Origin: Epiperipatus broadwayi
Taxonomy: Eukaryota; Onychophora; Udeonychophora; Euonychophora; Peripatidae
DNA length: 64,000 nt
Reading direction: 5' to 3'
NCBI GenBank assembly: GCA_028023455.1
Contig: JAQFVV010006274.1
Location: forward strand, 5,334,001 to 5,398,000
The stretch's first letter is position 1; each line of letters begins with the position of its first letter. Both the position numbers and the translations under genes were made by a program. Shown piece after piece: positions 37,273 through 48,801 of this stretch. Below the pieces are notes generated by a model that saw only the letters and a list, made by a program, of their open reading frames with translations, was not told where the DNA came from and searched no databases.

Positions 37273-38277
37273 TATCATCAATCTCAACCATCATTGATCC
37301 ACTGCTGAATGAAGATCTCTCTAAGTTTAATTCAGTTTTTCCAATCATAGCGTCTCATCTTTATATACTCAACAAATTTCCTTATTTTATCCATCCATTT
37401 AATATGTGGTCTTTTTCTAGATTTTTACAATATTTTGAGATTCAATTTAAGGCTTCCACAGCTCATTTATTATCTTTTCTTTTAGTAATGTGTTCCAACT
37501 CCATTTCAATCTCTTAATTTTTCCTGCGATATCAGTCATATTTATTTGTTCTCTCACCCAAGTATTTCATTTCAAATCTCTTCTTGTTACTCCCATTACA
37601 CATATCCACATTTTGTTGAATATTCTAAAGTTTCAATCTTGCATTTCTGTTAAGTGTTCATATCTTAGATCCATAAATAAGAACTGGTGAAACACATCTG
37701 TTAAGTTTTTCTTTTCAAACACATTTCTTTTTAATATTGTTATTTCGGCTTAATTTTATTCATTATATTTCCATCTGCATTAATAATTTTATCAAAGGTA
37801 TTTATGGTTGTTTATTTCTAATTCATGATTATCAATCTTTATTTTCTTTTTTTGAGAAATGTTTTGCCAATTCACAGTTATATTTTCTTATATCATTATT
37901 AAATCTTTTTCACATTTTTTCATTTATTTTTAACACATCATTTTAAAATAATTTTATTTTCATTTTTTTCCCCCACACATTATCTTGTCTCATTTAAAAA
38001 TTTATTAGTGAATTGTTGCTTGTTTGTACCAGATATCTGTTGCAGTTATTAGTAAACTATCAGTTTTTTTCTTATTAATTTCAATCAAATCTGAATCACC
38101 TTTAGTCTTGTAATATTTTTAAATCATTAGCAAGTTCTAATTTAAATTCATTGGATTGTTTCTGAAGGTTAGGAATATAACTCTTAATAATAATTCTTGT
38201 TTCTAGTTTTGGATTAACATATATTTTAATTTCACTAATGTATGAACATTTCTTGTGTTGAATCTATAAAGAACATT

Positions 38278-38508
38278 TCAATCTTTAAATACATATTTTC
38301 TGTTAATCAAAATATAATCCAATTCTGGTGTGCCTTCATTAGGATGTTTCCATTTGTGTTTAGATTTTTTTTCAAAGAAAGAAGTCATAATATACTTTTT
38401 TCTACCCTCTGAATCTCTCAAGCCTGTTTTTATTCTCATTTCTGTCAACATAACCAACCATATTTCAACATTAGCATTAAAATCTCTAATGACATTTGGT
38501 GTAATCAA
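38278..38508 (-). pseudogene. RTE EEP endonuclease C-terminal remnant, copy 4
   Basis: Contains IRDFNANV (matches MGDFNARI in copy 2, with G changed to R), TSFFEKKSKHKWKHPNEG and ELDYILINRKYVFKD. The frame is short and its catalytic context is broken. Confidence 0.75.
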
Positions 38509-38524
38509 AGGTTACATATATCTA

Positions 38525-39210
38525 TATAAAAATCCTCTATTTTTTCATCACATTAAGAAATTTGTTGGAATATAAACCTGAATTATCTGCATTTACTATC
38601 TGTTAATTTGAATAGCTATTCTTGCTCTTTTGCCTGATATATCCTGAATCTCCAATGTCATTCTTCCACTTTTATTCATAATGAATTTTGTTCCATTTAT
38701 ATTTTCAATATTCATGCTTTGTAGTAAAGTATGTGTCCACTTGTCAACATCTTTTCTTTTAACTTTATAAATCTCAACAATATTTAACTTAAAATTTTAT
38801 AGTTCTTCCAATCCGTCTAATCTTTCTTCATTTCAAAGTGATTCTAAGTTATATTTATAAATCTACTTTCTCATCACAGTGAGAAACTTGTTGTAACATA
38901 TTTCTGAATTGTCTGCATTTAGTATCTGTCATTAATTTGAATAACTAACATTACTACTTTGAATCTCCAGTGTCATTCTTCGATTTTTTATTAATAGTAA
39001 TTTATTCCATTTATATTTTCAGTATTTTTATTTTTTTTGTATTAAAATATGTGCCTATTTTTCAAATCAATTGTCCATTCATCTTTTGTTTCCTTTTGAC
39101 TTAACAAAGTTCACTAATATTGAATTTCAAAAATCTTACACTTTCCACTTTTTAGCTAAAAACTTTTATTATTGATTACAGTTTCAATAATATTCAATTT
39201 AAAATTAGAC
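38525..39210 (-). repeat. Tandem duplication inside RTE copy 4
   Basis: GAAATTTGTTGGAATATAAA at 38553 and GAAACTTGTTGTAACATATT at 38884 start parallel stretches. Both continue through a TCTGCATTTA(C/G)TATCTGT block and an (A/T)ATGTCATTCTTC-like block. Both match the EEP region of copies 2 and 3. The two repeats differ at many sites, so the duplication is old. Confidence 0.7.
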
Positions 39211-39695
39211 AGTTCATTTACCAATCCTTCTAAGCTTTTTTTTACTCAAAAGTGATCTGCAATTGTAGGTAGCTAAATAAAAGTCATCATCAAATATCAT
39301 CTTGATTTGCAGTCATGAGATTCTTGGCATCCTCTGTAACAAGCACTGCTTTGGCTGATAACTTTACAATCTGGATAATAGCCATAATTTAGTTTTGGCT
39401 ATTATGATTGTAAATACCTATTAAAAAAGCTCATTCACATGTACATTCATACCTGCCTTCAATAAAAAGCAACTGATAATTCAGTTAAGAACTATAATGC
39501 ATCTGAGATTAAAGACCATGGAATTTTTTAGTCTTAAACTGAGAAACCAACAAACTCATCATATTAGCTGACATGTTTTGGTGAGCATTTCATATTTGTT
39601 TGCTATGTGAATAATCACATAGTAATAACAGTTATAACAATAAAAATGTATTAGAAATTTATTCTGTTCAGTTCCTTTAAGGTCTCTGTTTTTTA

Positions 39696-40350
39696 TATAT
39701 AATTACTTTTTTTTAATCTGTTTTTTATACATAATTACTTTTTTTAATTATGTTCTTTTTAATTTTCACTTGTATAATTTTTAGTTTGTCATCATAATTT
39801 TTATTATTTTAAAAATTTAAACAATAGGAATTTTTGAAATAGACTTGAACCAAATCACTGTCAATTTTTCAGTTATAAACTTTTATCTTGAGAAACTTTT
39901 CTTATTAAAACTATACCTACTCTACTTATTCTATTGTTTCTATTTCAATAAAAATCTTTCACATCTCCAACCATTTTTTCACCTCATCACATAATCGTAC
40001 AATATCTACATTTTTATTTTTACCACTAAACTTTCAAATTTTCGTTCTTGTTTATTTTTTGATATTTAATAACATCTTGTCAGCTATTATCAGCATTTTC
40101 CCATTTTTATATTTTCTCTCTGAACAAACTTTTCTAAATTATTTTATATCATGATTTTAATTGTTTCACTAGATGAAATGCTCCATTGTGATTTCGAGAT
40201 TAATGTTCTTTTATTAAAAATCATTGTTTCTATTTTCAATTTTTATCTTTTTTTTTTTAAATTGCTTTTGAATTTACCATATATTGCTGCACAGAGAAGC
40301 TGTGATATTTACCATATTTTGTTTCAAATTCCCTTGTGCATACAGGTTAC
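39696..40350. other. AT-rich intergenic DNA
   Basis: I see nothing coding here. Confidence 0.5.
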
Positions 40351-41118
40351 GTTTTGTTGATAAGCTTTGATTATAATAGAAAATACATTATAAACAAAAA
40401 GTGTACAGTATTTTTCACTATGCATATATATATAAAACACAAATACTTTTTAATGTGTATATAAATTAAGATTAGAGCAGGGGTCCCCAACTTTTTTGCA
40501 CTTAAGAGCACATTTTATAATACCGGCCAGGTGGTGGGCACCATTTATTTTTTCAACCAAGGGGCGGGCAGCATTTATTTTTTCAATGTAAATTTATAGT
40601 TGGATATTGTTAATAATACACATAATGTGCAAAAAAATATTTATTTCAAAAATAAAATTTTAACATATAATTAACATTTATATTTTTACGCTGTAAAAAT
40701 ATAGTATGCCCTACAATTTGATTACAATATAATACGATAATTTATAAGAAATTTTAAAAATTAAATTTATTTGTATCAGTAAATAATTTTTTATCATGTT
40801 CGGATAGTGGCGGGCACACGTAAAATGGTCTGCAGGTGCCATGGTGCCCATGGTCATAGGGTTGAGGACCCCTGGATTAGAATATGAAAAAAAATTAAAA
40901 TAATAATAAGAATGAAATTATTAATAGTTTGTTTTGTTGATAAGCTTTGATTATAATAGAAAATACATTGTAAACAAAAAGTGTACAGTATTTTTCACTA
41001 TGCATATATATATATATATATATATAACAGATGCTTTTTTATGTGTATAATATGTGTGTATAAATTAAGATTAGAGTATGAACAAAATTAAAATAATAAT
41101 AAGAATGAAATTATTGAT
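40351..41118. repeat. Tandem duplication of about 175 bp, one copy split by a MITE
   Basis: Copy 1 is 40351-40477 plus 40883-40930; copy 2 is 40931 to about 41118. Both start GTTTTGTTGATAAGCTTTGA and contain AAAAGTGTACAGTATTTTTC. Copy 2 has a longer TA run (about 41005-41027). Copy 2 keeps the uninterrupted sequence at the MITE insertion point. Confidence 0.85.
40478..40874. mobile_element. hAT-type MITE
   Basis: A 397-bp element with terminal inverted repeats CAGGGGTCCCCAAC and GTTGAGGACCCCTG. The 8-bp target duplication is GATTAGAG (40470-40477) and GATTAGAA (40875-40882). The terminal CAGGGGTCCCCAAC and 8-bp duplication are typical of hAT elements. There is no coding capacity. The GC-rich subterminal parts (GGTGGTGGGCACC near 40531 and GGTGCCATGGTGCCC near 40836) contrast with the AT-rich centre. 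Confidence 0.9.
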
Positions 41119-41220
41119 AATAAATTAAGGGAGCACATTTACATATATTTTCTGCCTATGTTTAATTATTCACATTCACTTAAAAAATAAAAGTGCTAAA
41201 AACATTGTAGTATTGTATTT

Positions 41221-41370
41221 AATTAAAAACAGGCAAAACTCTCTATACGTTTTGGCATCCATTGATTACTCTGGCTTGCGCTAAGTGGCAATATGTATAG
41301 AGAGTTTTGCCTGCTTTAATAACAGTTTTGAGCAAGCATAAGAAATGGTGATCATGTGATGTTTATTAGC
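41221..41370. mobile_element. Minimal palindromic copy of hammerhead repeat family E
   Basis: Inverted AGGCAAAACTCTCTATA and its mirror bracket a GGCATCCATTGATTACTCTG core. A tail of about 40 bp ending GTGATCATGTGATG lies on the right. Direct repeat ATTGTATTT at 41212-41220 and 41371-41379. The truncation removes the hammerhead part. Confidence 0.75.
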
Positions 41371-41510
41371 ATTGTATTTGTACTTATATATTGAACTATT
41401 TCTATTATCTAGCATTAAATCGCAAATATCTTTAGAACAATTTTAAACTTTATTTAAATTTTCCAATTACATTCAACTATTAGTAATAGCACACAGGTTA
41501 GTATCTACAC

Positions 41511-41547
41511 AATGTTTCAAGGAGTATTATTCCCCCTCTTCTTCAGG
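41511..41547 (-). ncRNA. Degenerate hammerhead-like motif, PLE C
   Basis: Minus strand CTGAAGAAGAGG, an AT-rich loop, then CTCCTTGAAACATT. It is positioned like the PLE A motif, but stem II no longer pairs well. Confidence 0.3.
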
Positions 41548-41570
41548 TATTGCTGACTTGATCAGTGATT

Positions 41571-41654
41571 TCTAGCATGGAAATTGAACCTGGATTTTTT
41601 GATTCTTGAATATTGAATTTTAAGGAAACACTCCATGCAACTGAGCCATTCTGA
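41571..41654 (-). other. tRNA-like sequence in the PLE C 3' region
   Basis: Minus strand TGGCTCAGTTG (41638-41648) matches a Pol III A box. GGTTCAATTTCC (about 41579-41590) matches a B box apart from a few bases. The spacing suits a tRNA or a tRNA-derived SINE head. The acceptor stem does not pair convincingly, so this is not called as a functional tRNA. Confidence 0.4.
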
Positions 41655-41739
41655 CAAAGGCAATAATCAACAGTAGTAGAAATTTCATATATTTATCTAT
41701 GAGATTTCTCCAGATTTTTCCACTTTCCTAAGAGCAAGG

Positions 41740-42060
41740 TTAATTAATGACTTTGATATTATGTATTATCTTATTAGGTTGACTTATACGGTTATTTGCC
41801 ATTGTCATGTGAGCAGCTTTTTTGAATTTTCTTCTTTGTATCTTTTCTTCTCTGTTGGATATTTTTGTATTTGCCCAATCAAACATATATTCATTGGTAC
41901 ATATATGGTCTGCTACTTTCGATACACCAATATTTTGTTTTTTAATCATCAGTTGGTGCTCTTTCAATCGCTTCTCAATAGAACAGCTGGTCTCCCCAAT
42001 ATACTCTCACATTCACATAGTATTTCATAGGCAAAGTTTTTGTTTTTTTAACATTTCAAA
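41740..42060 (-). pseudogene. PLE GIY-YIG endonuclease remnant (PLE C)
   Basis: Reading on the minus strand gives YEILCECE, then after a one-base frame change YIGETSCSIEKRLKEHQLMI. This contains the YIG strand, the catalytic-helix arginine (EKRLKEH) and a following VADHICTNEYMFDW segment with the histidine block. The frame ends after KVIN near 41740. In Penelope-type elements this domain sits at the C-terminus. The frame change between the GIY-like and YIG parts shows decay. Confidence 0.75.
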
Positions 42061-42230
42061 TGTTGGATTTATAGATGTTAGAATTACTCATAGTGTAGTT
42101 TGTCTCTGGAAAGCTGTTCTGATGTTATATTCACTGCAGATTTTCTTTAGCTTGTCTTCTATTCCTTGCATTGTAGCAATAATTGTTTTTTTCTTTTGAT
42201 ATGACTGCTATTATTCTGACCATCATCTTC

Positions 42231-42476
42231 GAAAGCATGCTCAGCAATTTATAACACTGCATTATGTTTTCTTGGTTAAACTCTCAAACATTTACAAATT
42301 AAGCTGAAAACTATGTTGTATGTATATATATGACTTCAATTTTATGCTATCCCAAAAAAAGGAAATTTAAATAAACCAACAAAAAAAAAAAAAAAAAGGC
42401 ATTAAAATTCTTAAAATTAATACATTTTACAATATATGAATAGCCATTTTTATAATCCCTGAGTACAACTCTATAC
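42231..42476. other. AT-rich spacer
   Basis: Poly-A run near 42380-42397; no gene seen. Confidence 0.5.
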
Positions 42477-42719
42477 CAGCGCTTCTTAAACCTTTTTCAT
42501 TCATGACCCCTTTTTATCATCGAGATTTTTTCATGACCCCAGATATTGAATACAAAATAGTTATAGAACTAAATATTCCCATAAATAATTTATTTCTTTG
42601 GTAAACAATATACATTTGAAAATAAGTAGTTTTAGGATTTGTTTTAAATATACAAAAATTAATGAAAGAAAATCACGTTTTAATGAGATGGATGTGCTTG
42701 TTTTTTGATGCATAACAAA

Positions 42720-43420
42720 TTAAATCTTGGTGAAATATTTGATATTTGCTGGAAGTAAAGCTTCTTCAACATTTTTCAGTGTTGAAAGATATTTGGATTT
42801 AATATACATTAAAGCTGAAAAAGTCATTTCACATAAGTATATGGTGCTGAATGGCAGAAGAATATTTAATGCCACTTCAGAATTTGTGGGAAATTCAGTC
42901 CTAACTGCAATCCAGAATTCAGTCAAGGATTTTTGTGGAAAGTCAAGTTTTAAGTTTGAGTCACTTGATAGCTCAGCAAATTCCTCTTAGGCTTTATATG
43001 GCAGGTGATTATTGTCATTAATGTCAATCAAAAATGATCTTTGAATTCCAAGATAACTTTTTGAAATCTAAATTTGATATAAAGTATATGCGAAACTGTG
43101 TTTCTAGGGTTTTTAAATGATTATAATAATTTTTGCAAATAAAGTTTCACAATTATTTTTTTTCTATTATAAAATTATCGATAGTGGAAAACATTTCCAA
43201 TGAATCATTTCCCACCCCATTTTTCCAAATGTTGATCTTTTTAATAAAACCTTCAATTTTATCATTCGAAGTAAAAATATTGCTATCTTTTCCTTAAAGA
43301 GACAAGTTAAGATCATTTAGCTTTTCAAAAATATTAGACAAATAGCACAGCTTTGATAGCCATAAGTCATTTTGAAAAAGAGCAAGCAAGATCAGATGTT
43401 TGTTTGGTGAAAAATAGAAT
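42720..43420 (-). pseudogene. hAT transposase, C-terminal part
   Basis: On the minus strand, from the Tigger edge: LILLALFQNDLWLSKLCYLS, then SLTEFWIAVRTEFPTNSEVA and LNILLPFSTIYLCEMTFSAL, the conserved hAT dimerisation region with its LLPF.T.YLCE..FSA signature. The frame closes after NIKYFTKI with a stop at 42720. At least one in-frame stop lies between the two blocks (after LNLSL near 43295). Confidence 0.85.
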
Positions 43421-43421
43421 A

Positions 43422-44739
43422 CACCTGGGTCTTGTTTTACGCGGATTTATTTAACGCGATTTTGAATTTACGCGATTTATGTTTCTTAATATTTTTGTAT
43501 GCAGTTTTCTTTTATGTGTTAACCCTGTATTAGATCGGAAGTTGAACTCCAATAATGCGCTATTACTTTTAATAATAAATTCCGCACACTTACGTCATAT
43601 TTAAAGTAATAGCACATTATTGGAATTCGACTTTCATCTTAATAATTTCAATATTTTCAGTGCTTTATAATAGTAAGATTTTATGTACACACATTAAATT
43701 TTACAAGACTATAATGTAAATTTTTTCAAACATTGTGTGTGTTAATTTTGCATTTTAAATCACATTCTGTTTTTGCTTTTTAAAAAAGAACGTAATCAAT
43801 TATTAATCATTTAGTGTCCGCAAGTTTATTTCTAAAAGGTGAGTAATAGCAGTAGGCATAATTAAATTTGACAATTAAAAATTAAAATCTGATTTTTAAT
43901 TGTAATTAACAATTTAAAAATTACTTAAGGTGACCTGAAATTAATGTGATGTGAAACGAAATTTGATTTTTAAACGGAATTGAAAATTAAAAAATTAAAG
44001 ACAAAAGTAAGAATTTAATTTTTAGTTGTTTTAATTAAATTTTTCCCAGCAGTGTAGAAAAAAATATTGAAACAGAAGTGTAACCTGTTCCTTTCACTGC
44101 AAAAATGATTTGAGAAGGTCTTCAACTTTCTAATCAGTTGGCAAATTATTTTCTTATTAAATGACACTAATCACGAATGTGCTCTTAAATTCCAACGAGA
44201 GCTAAATGGTTGTATGTCTGGATATCGCGAGCTTCATAAACAATTAATAAAATCATCATCTCAAAGATTAATTACCAATTACATTGTCACCAGAAAACCA
44301 TTAACACAACATGAGAGTGAAGTTGGCGCTAGTTGTATTTTGTGAAGAATCTGATTTTTTACCATTTTGCAAATGAACCTGTTTATCGGCAAATAGCGAT
44401 AATAATTAAAACGTGTATAAAAAATGTAAATTACTGTACTGTAAATTATGCAGAAAAATATCTTTTTTAATAAAATTAAATATTATAGTTAAAAAAGTTT
44501 GTCTTGTATCAATTTTTTTTCAAATTTGAAATTTTTTATTAGTCATAGTTTATTTCCTTATTTTTTTTTTGTGCTAATTTTAAAGTAATTTTACGTTGGG
44601 GATTTGCTTTTATGCGATTTTTGAAAAATCACAGTCCGTATCACCCCTTTTTCAAGGTAAGTTATGTCTATTTTTGTGCGATTTCTTTTGCGCATGTTTT
44701 CTGAGAAACCTATCTATCGCGTAAAATGAGACCGAGGTG
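43422..44739 (+). mobile_element. Tigger/pogo-type DNA transposon relic, copy 1
   Basis: 1,318 bp with terminal repeats CACCTGGGTCTTGTTTTACG and CGTAAAATGAGACCGAGGTG, and TA on both sides (43420-43421 and 44740-44741). Repeated TTTACGCG-like words follow the left end, as in Tigger termini. It carries only the end of a transposase on the plus strand. It inserted into the hAT transposase gene. Confidence 0.85.
44160..44346 (+). pseudogene. Tigger/pogo transposase C-terminal tail
   Basis: Reading NHECALKFQRELNGCMSGYR, then KSSSQRLITNYI, then ending GASCIL and a stop. Tigger/CENP-B-type transposases end with a similar FQ.EL...YRE helix and a Q..IT.F/Y PIP-like motif. The catalytic DDE part is absent, so this is an internally deleted copy. 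Confidence 0.65.
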
Positions 44740-44844
44740 TAATTTCTTTTAATAACAATAATCTTTTTAAACTTTGCCTCTTGACATCCATCTTATTTCT
44801 GCATATAATAATAAATTTTTGTATTCAGAGTCCATGTCTTTACA

Positions 44845-45769
44845 AAGATTTTAAAATAAACAGCTGTTAAGGGCATGGCTTTTAATAAAGTTTATAATTT
44901 TGACAGCATTATTAAATTCCGTTGCTAATTTTTTTGCTGCAAGGGCCTCTCGATGGATCAGGCAGTGTGTAAAAGTTACATAATTATTACCAGAAGCTTT
45001 AACAAATGATTTAAAACCAATATTTTCACCAATCATTGCTTTTGTACCATCTGAGCACACTCCAAAGCAATTTTTCCATTTTAAACCTTCACTTTTAAAA
45101 AATTTGTCTATTTTATTATATATGTCTTCCCCTCATGTATGTTCTTCCAAAGAACAACAAAATAATTATTCCTCAATGTTTTCTTTATCAATGTATCTGA
45201 CATATACTAATAATTGAGCTATTTTTGAAATATCAGTTGTTTCATCCAACTGAATTGTAAATATTGTACTTTCTTTAAGTCTAATAATAAGTTGCTCAAA
45301 TTGGTCATTGCTAATTTCAGAAATTCTATTAGTGACAATGTCATTTGACAAAGGAATTTTCCGAATTTCATCACATTTTTATAGTATTTCTATCATTTTA
45401 ATAGCAGCAGGTAATATAAGATTTTCTCCAATGGTATATGACTTTTTATTTTTAGCAATCGGATATGAAACTTCATATGATACGAGTAAATATTTTTCAT
45501 TAAGTTATAAATTTTTCAAAATAAGTTTTTATTTATTTGAAGTTTTTAACAGTCGTTGGAAATATTCTTTTGGTTTATTGACATATGAAGGAAGCTTGGA
45601 TTCAAAATGCTTTTTTAATTTTGATGGTTTCATACTCTCCATAGACAAAACATTATTGCAAATTAAACAAAGAGGTTGTTCATTACCATCACAGTTGTTG
45701 AAAGTAAAGCCAAATTGGAGAAATGTCTCATCATATTTTCTTTTTCACATCTTAAATGCCTCTTTCTGA
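44845..45769 (-). pseudogene. hAT transposase, N-terminal and catalytic part
   Basis: Minus strand: PLCLICNNVLSMESMKPSKL and KKHFES form a degenerate BED finger. Then come SNDIVTNRISEISNDQFEQL, FTIQLDETTDISKIAQLLVY (the LDE(T/S)TD catalytic block), CFGVCSDGTKAMIGENIGF (SDGA/T..M block) and FTHCLIHREALAAKKLATEF (H...HREALA..K block). These are landmarks of ZBED5/FAM200-like hAT transposases. Stops (for example after NIEE near 45166 and after SCLF near 44851) break the frame. Confidence 0.85.
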
Positions 45770-45790
45770 TTACAAGATCATGCTTGTAGC

Positions 45791-47219
45791 ATTGTTATCT
45801 GCATCATTATCTTTGGTACTTAAGTTCAACCATTTATCCATGGATAAAAGGTATTTTTATCCTAAAATATAATTAAAATAACAGTATTATTAGTTAGCAA
45901 AGACACCAAGTGGCAGCTGTGTTTTATGTTTAATTATATGAAGCATATTTACTCCCATATGTTCTATTTTTTAATATCCCTATATATTTTGTTTTTTAAT
46001 ATTTAAAAAATATCAATAAATCAATTATAAATTACCTGTTAAGTTTAAAAAATAGGAATACATTTTTACTTATTAATAAATAAATGACAATAAGTTTCAA
46101 ATAAAAAATAATTTTTTATCATAACTAGTAGGATGATAAATTTTGAATAAAAAATGAGAAAAAAAAAGTATACAAGCATTTTTATATATAAAAAATAACA
46201 TCTTTAATAAACACTGCTCTATATGATCAAGTTTAAAAGAAAAAAAAATTGTTAATAGATTTTGCAATATGCCAGCAAGTGTTTTTTTCATTTTAAAGCA
46301 CTGTACGCGATTACATTTATTAATAAAATTAGTTCATTTTTATGATGAAAGTATATATATTTTATTCTTCCTTTATTATCATTTCCAAATTTAATATATA
46401 ATGTTTCACTTAATAAAATGTGATGTACGCATAATACTAAAAATTTTACAAAATTTAAGAACATACTTAAAAGTTCATACTGACTTAAAAATATGTAAAC
46501 AATTAGAAAGATCTTAGTTTTTTAATAAAGAGACTACTACTATGTTTATATAAGAGAAGAAAGTTGTCGAAAAAAAAGAATATCACCCAGAGCATATTTA
46601 ATTGCAATGAAAATTGGTCATATTGCTATTCATTTCATTTAAAAAATGAAAATATGGTACAGTAAATTTTTTTCATATTCTTATTTTTTCAATGAATAAA
46701 TGAATGAATGCATGATAGTAAAATATTATTAATAACTATATTATTATATATTTTAAAATTTTGTTTATATTATAATCTTAATTTATATATGCATACTATA
46801 TGTACCATCTATATTATATGTGTGTATGTTGAAAAGTTCTTGCAGTTCAATAAGAATAAAATACATATGCAATAACTTATTCATAAAGTTAAGAAGAAGA
46901 AAAAAATTCAAAGTAAGTAAAATTAATTAGGATCATAATAATTGTAACTTTTATTTCTTATTTATGATGTGTGTTCCCATTAATTTTTCTTTTTTATTTA
47001 TTTATATCTATATGTTTGTTATTAAAGAAGTATGGGTACCCTGTTTAGTATACACTCTAGGACATTTTTGACATTAGGAGGAGTTATACAATAAAAATGG
47101 ATTGCAGAAAATATTAGGCGTCTGTTAATTAAATGTAAACGCCTGAAAGTAGAAAGAGTACAAATAATGAAATTGTAGAAGAATAAAATATAAACAAAAT
47201 GATTATACAAAAAGTAGGT
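45791..47219. other. AT-rich intergenic DNA
   Basis: I see no coding or paired repeat. Base composition is strongly AT, with short microsatellites. Confidence 0.5.
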
Positions 47220-48745
47220 TATTGATTTTTATGTTGGGTTTGGGAAAAGATAAAGGGGATTTAGATATAAAGGCTATGGGGTTGACAAAGTTTATGTTGT
47301 GGAAATGGGATGGAGCAGGATAGAGAAGAATATGTGAAAACATAGGGTGGGAAATGGAAAGAGAAGGTAAAATAACTAACAGGTTTCTCTGGGCATAGTG
47401 GCTGAGAGATTCCTGACTCCGTATAAGGAGAAGTCACAGTGCATCATATCACATGCACTTAGCAAAACAAGGAAGTGAACATTAGGGGGTTTTATTTATG
47501 AAAAATATTATAGTTCGGTAAGCTTATAAAGGGGTATGATAGGATTTTAAACTACAATATTATCAAAAAGATTAAGAAAGGACAAGGTGTAAGAAATAAA
47601 CAAAAGGTAGCTGATCGAGATATAAATGTAGATGTGAAGAGGGAATGGATCTGTAAAACTAATGATAAAAAAACTAATTACAAATGTAATAATGAAGAAA
47701 GATTAAAAAGAATTTCTAAAAGGGTAGTAAGAAAGGAAGAAGTTGTTAAAATTGAATATTTGAACATGCAAGGTGTTAGGAGATCAGAAAGGTGGTTGGA
47801 ATTAAAGCAGCTAGAAATGAAGGGCTTGAGGTATTAGCGAAATACATCTAAGAGAAGACGAACCTATCTGGAAAATTTGGCATGGCAGTGTATAAATAGA
47901 AAAGAAAAAAGAAATGGTAGAAGTTATATCAAAAAAATATTTAAATACTCTAAAATGTTAAGAACATTTGTGGTTTGAGATAAGGTTAGGAAGATGACAA
48001 GGGATGGTCGCTAAGTGTATATAGACACTGGAAATAATCGAACTATAATGGAGTGGAATAGTAGCATATATGAATAGCTAGTTAAGGATTTACCGAGTTT
48101 CAAAAAAAAAAAAGGGGGGGGGGATAATGGTTATAGGGATATAAATGGGCACATTGAAGAAATTGATGACATGGATAGCAAGAATGGAAAGCTTTTGAAA
48201 TTTTTTTATCAGAGAATGAATTTGAGCATTAGAAATTTATCAAATATTTATGAGAGACAGTACACATGGTCTAGAAATAATATTTCACACAATAGATTAT
48301 ATATTCATAGAGAAAGAGGGAATGAATAAAATAAAGAAATTAAAGTCTTTGTTAATGAAGAGAGAATATGTAATGGTGATCATAATTTCTTTATAATAGA
48401 AAAGGTTACTAATGTGATGGAAAATAATAATAAAAGTAGAAAGGATAGTGCAAGATATTAGAAGAATATAAAATAAAAATAGAAAAAATCATGGAAGAGT
48501 TTGTTGGGGGTGAATATAAGGTCTGGTATGGTCAAGTAGAAAAAGTGACAAATAAGATTTTAGGTGAGAATATTTAGAAAGAATTAATAGAAAAGTGAGA
48601 ATTAGTAAAAGATAGGAAAAAAGCATGCAGAGAATATAAATGTGCTATTAAAAACAAAGAAAGTGAAAAAGATATTAATATTAAATGGGAAAACTATTTT
48701 TTAAAAAAGAAATTGGCTAACATAGATAATTATATAATAGCATAA
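47220..48745 (+). mobile_element. Second LINE family, 5' part (endonuclease half)
   Basis: Plus-strand purine-rich DNA reads through stops as a NRFLWA...HMHLAKQGSEH region, then KRVVRKEEVVKIEYLNMQGV, then an EEP domain with NGHIEEIDDM, YTWSRNNIS and a DHNF motif near 48380. The order fits a non-LTR element. The sequence is unlike the RTE copies, and the clade is not clear to me. Coding breaks off near KKKLANIDNYI at 48740. Confidence 0.75.
47634..48460 (+). pseudogene. EEP endonuclease remnant of the second LINE
   Basis: Starts as a 67-codon frame containing EEVVKIEYLNMQGVRRSERW. It continues in other frames as IHLREDEPIWKIWHGS (the ETHL-like catalytic glutamate position), DINGHIEEIDD (DFNGHI-like metal site near 48140), LSNIYERQYTWSRNNISHNR and DHNFFIIEKV (the catalytic histidine near 48380). 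A G-run (48113-48122) and several frame changes break it. Confidence 0.7.
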
Positions 48746-48801
48746 CCTTTAATCTTGAACTTCTTTTTTCTTTTAAAAATAGTCAGTATAAACAATATTC
48801 A

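Larger units (their letters stand above)
37273..39695 (-). mobile_element. RTE-type LINE, copy 4 with internal duplication
   Basis: The 3' end (minus-strand ...CAATGATGGTTGAGATTGAT, mirrored from 37273) through reverse transcriptase and EEP to the conserved 5' non-coding region near 39400-39695. The minus-strand frame at 38278-38508 gives IRDFNANV, KHKWKHPNEG and LDYILINRKYVF, the second half of EEP. The first half of EEP is present twice (about 38525-38850 and 38856-39210, offset about 331 bp). Many stops. Confidence 0.8.
41500..42230 (-). mobile_element. Penelope-like element relic (PLE C)
   Basis: On the minus strand a GIY-YIG remnant is followed by a 3' non-coding part. That part contains a tRNA-like stretch and then CCTGAAGAAGAGG...CCTTGAAAC near 41511-41547, in the place where PLE A has its hammerhead-like motif. 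The GIY-YIG sequence differs from PLEs A and B, so this is a third PLE lineage. I could not trace reverse transcriptase upstream. Confidence 0.65.
42477..45790 (-). mobile_element. hAT transposon relic (BED-finger type), split by a Tigger
   Basis: The 3' end carries a hAT-like terminus, CAGCGCTTCTTAAACC at 42477, followed by two CATGACCCC blocks. Minus-strand translation gives a BED zinc finger near 45690-45650, the catalytic domain, and the C-terminal dimerisation region near 42930-42720. A 1.3-kb Tigger sits inside (43422-44739). The opposite terminal repeat was not found beyond 45790, so the 5' end may be lost. Confidence 0.85.

Noticed and set aside
45308-45769. 153-codon plus-strand frame
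   Set aside because: Shadow of the minus-strand hAT transposase, whose BED and catalytic motifs are clear.
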